Of a stretch of DNA of 7,859 nt, positions 6,345 through 7,859 are shown in pieces. The position numbers and the translations under genes were made by a program. The notes beneath the pieces were generated by a model that had not been told where the DNA came from, ran no database searches, and saw only the letters and a program-made list of their open reading frames with translations. Within the stretch, counting starts at the first letter, position 1. The number at the start of each line of letters is the position of its first letter. Origin of the DNA: Terriglobales bacterium (GTDB lineage Bacteria > Acidobacteriota > Terriglobia > Terriglobales > Acidobacteriaceae); assembly GCA_019241735.1 (NCBI GenBank), contig JAFAWN010000039.1, positions 1 through 7,859 of the forward strand, read 5' to 3'.

Positions 6345-7355
6345 CTAGGTATCGCAGAGAATCAGTTCTCCGGGATCCACGTCGGTCTGTAGCCTGCGCA
6401 GCGCTGTTCCGAAACTTGAGGAGCCTTGGGGCACCTCCCCCTGCGCCTCGGCAGGGCATTGGATAATCACCATGTACGCAGCCATTCTTCCCACATATAA
6501 GAAATCCGCAGCCGCAAAGTAAAGCAGCGAGATCAGGATGACGCCTCCCAGCACTATCCCCGGGGGAAGTACGCCGGCAAATGCCAGAGGGAACATAAGA
6601 ACAGAAGTTACAAGAAAAAATAGCACCAGATGCGCCAGTCCGAACCAGGTCCCTGCTGCTAATACAGGGCCAGTGTGGTTGCAGCACAGATCAACCGCAC
6701 TTCTAATCGCAGCGAAAGTGCGTTTCCGCTCGGCAACAGCGAGCAGCGCACTGATGGAAAGAAGCCAATTCAGAACGCACCACACCATGCCGAGTCCCAA
6801 CGCTACCGCGGTGAAGATCAACATTGCGCCACCCGGTGAAGGGTCAGCAGCAGACGAAGCAGCGGCACTCAGAATGAAGGCCCCGAAGATAGCTGAACCT
6901 GTCGCAGCAGTTAAGAGGACTCGTAGGAAATTAAGACCAAGCGGAAATTGCTGTGGCGCGCCATGCCCCTCCGCGGATGGAGGCATGCCGTTTCCGCGGT
7001 CACGAAGGTAGGACCGAAGCCTTTTCACGGTTGCTCTCCCCCCGATTGACGCCACAATCACCCACGCGAGTGACAACACAATCAGCACCAGCATCGCCAC
7101 CCATTTCGCGCGGAAGGCGCTGCCTTTGAGAATGTGCAAGACGGCCTTTAAGACAAGAAGCGGATGCCGCGTTCGGAGCAGGAAGAGATCGCGTCCGCTG
7201 ACGGCCAAAGTATCGAAGAATTCAAGCACTGAAAATGCCAGCACTGCAACTGCGGCCGCGCCGAAACTCCATCGCCAGGCAATTTCCGCGAAAGCCAGTG
7301 ACGGCCGCCTGCACATGACTTTGAAGCCTTCGAGTGTGGGAGAGGGTTGAGTCAT
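6345..7355 (-). CDS. Uncharacterised multi-pass membrane protein
   Basis: I do not recognise a named family. The 336-residue product is strongly hydrophobic, with about six likely membrane segments at roughly 31-48, 86-104, 143-168, 178-206, 230-260 and 265-288. No signal peptide precedes the first. A charged, glycine-rich loop follows the second (about 106-140, including KRLRSYLRDRG). The soluble C-terminal tail of about 45 residues ends in an acidic stretch (TDVDPGELILCDT). No transporter, enzyme or nucleotide-binding motif stands out. Cys15, Cys193, Cys224, Cys225, Cys299 and Cys334 are scattered and do not form a metal motif. The ATG at 7355 lies 12 bases after the leuS stop codon with no strong SD, suggesting translation coupled to leuS. 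The gene sits between leuS and guaA on the same strand, so it is probably co-transcribed with housekeeping genes. Frame integrity over 336 codons and the clear membrane topology support a real gene. Confidence 0.78.
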   Translation of the reverse strand: MTQPSPTLEGFKVMCRRPSLAFAEIAWRWSFGAAAVAVLAFSVLEFFDTLAVSGRDLFLLRTRHPLLVLKAVLHILKGSAFRAKWVAMLVLIVLSLAWVIVASIGGRATVKRLRSYLRDRGNGMPPSAEGHGAPQQFPLGLNFLRVLLTAATGSAIFGAFILSAAASSAADPSPGGAMLIFTAVALGLGMVWCVLNWLLSISALLAVAERKRTFAAIRSAVDLCCNHTGPVLAAGTWFGLAHLVLFFLVTSVLMFPLAFAGVLPPGIVLGGVILISLLYFAAADFLYVGRMAAYMVIIQCPAEAQGEVPQGSSSFGTALRRLQTDVDPGELILCDT

Positions 7356-7367
7356 TTACTCGCGAGT

Positions 7368-7859
7368 TCAGCGAACCACTAGGTTTACCAGTTTTCCAGG
7401 CACGATAACGACTTTGACGATCTGTTTGCCGTCGAGGGCCGATTTTACTTTCTCGTCGGACAATGCGTGGTTTCGGATCAGATCGTCGGAGCTGCCGGTT
7501 GCAATCACAATCCGGCTTTTTAGTTTTCCATTAATCTGCACCGGGATTTCAATTTCTTCCTCTTTCGCCAAAGCGGCATCGTACTTCGGCCATGGTGCGC
7601 GCAACTGGTTTTCCTTCCGCCCCAGCATCTCCCACAACTCCGCGGCGAGATAGGGTGCGAAAGGCGCGAGCAGCAGAACGAGATCGCGGTGCACATTGCT
7701 CAGAAGCGAAACCGGAATCCGCTCCCGCGCAGCTTCGGTGGTGGCGTAGAGTTCGTTCGCCAATTCCATGATGGCGGCGATGCAGGTGTTGAAATGCCAG
7801 CGTCCCTGAAAATCCTGGGTCACACGTTTAATGGTCTGGTGCAACTTCCGCTGTAGAGC
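7368..7859 (-). CDS. leuS: Leucyl-tRNA synthetase, C-terminal part (cut by the window edge)
   Basis: LeuS attaches leucine to its tRNAs in the cytoplasm. Only the last 163 residues are present, and the frame stays open to the right edge, so the gene begins outside the window. The visible part starts ALQRKLHQTIKRVTQDF, a typical entry to the LeuRS anticodon-binding helical domain. FNTCIAAIMELANEL, LLLAPFAPYLAAELWEMLG and WPKYD follow. The C-terminal domain shows IPVQINGKLKSRI and ends VVIVPGKLVNLVVR, the usual closing strand of bacterial LeuRS. No break or frameshift is seen. A TTG at 7844 is an internal leucine codon, not a start. The stop at 7368-7370 lies 12 bases before the next gene, so leuS likely leads a leuS-membrane protein-guaA transcript. 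Confidence 0.96.
   Translation of the reverse strand, partial: ALQRKLHQTIKRVTQDFQGRWHFNTCIAAIMELANELYATTEAARERIPVSLLSNVHRDLVLLLAPFAPYLAAELWEMLGRKENQLRAPWPKYDAALAKEEEIEIPVQINGKLKSRIVIATGSSDDLIRNHALSDEKVKSALDGKQIVKVVIVPGKLVNLVVR

Noticed and set aside
6304..6687. 127-codon minus-strand frame overlapping the membrane protein gene
   Set aside because: It is cysteine-rich and of unlikely composition, and it overlaps the much longer membrane protein frame on the same strand.

Overview
The window reads as ordinary bacterial chromosome with tightly packed housekeeping and sugar-metabolism genes. No phage, transposon, CRISPR array, RNA gene or plasmid signature is visible. The protein styles (a periplasmic PAP2 phosphatase with a long N-terminal spacer, a secreted-looking galactose mutarotase, an orphan LacD-type aldolase, bacterial-type IspG) suggest a soil Acidobacteriota (Terriglobia-like) genome. 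That placement is inferred from protein flavour only, not from a search.

Layout from left to right. Bases 2-82 (+) look like the last 26 codons of a membrane protein entering from the left. A minus-strand block follows, transcribed galM-like (2358-3503), then PAP2 phosphatase (1477-2322), then ispG (172-1413), with gaps of 35 and 63 bases. A 173-base divergent region (3504-3676) separates galM from a plus-strand LacD-like aldolase (3677-4675). The aldolase converges on guaA with only 24 bases between the stop codons. The right part is a second minus-strand block: the end of leuS (7368 to the window edge), an unrecognised multi-pass membrane protein (6345-7355), and guaA (4700-6292).

How the genes fit together. 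GalM and the class I tagatose/fructose-bisphosphate aldolase are both carbohydrate enzymes and share a divergent control region, so a link to sugar use is plausible but unproven. IspG makes isoprenoid precursors by the MEP pathway. A PAP2 phosphatase beside ispG could act on polyprenyl or lipid phosphates, but adjacency is the only hint. GuaA (GMP synthesis) and LeuS (tRNA charging) are core functions, and the membrane protein between them is the least understood gene here.

I found no convincing new biological system. The points most worth a second look are the Lys-to-Gln change in the first PAP2 motif, the membrane or periplasmic export question for GalM, the orphan LacD, and the uncharacterised membrane protein in the leuS-guaA cluster.
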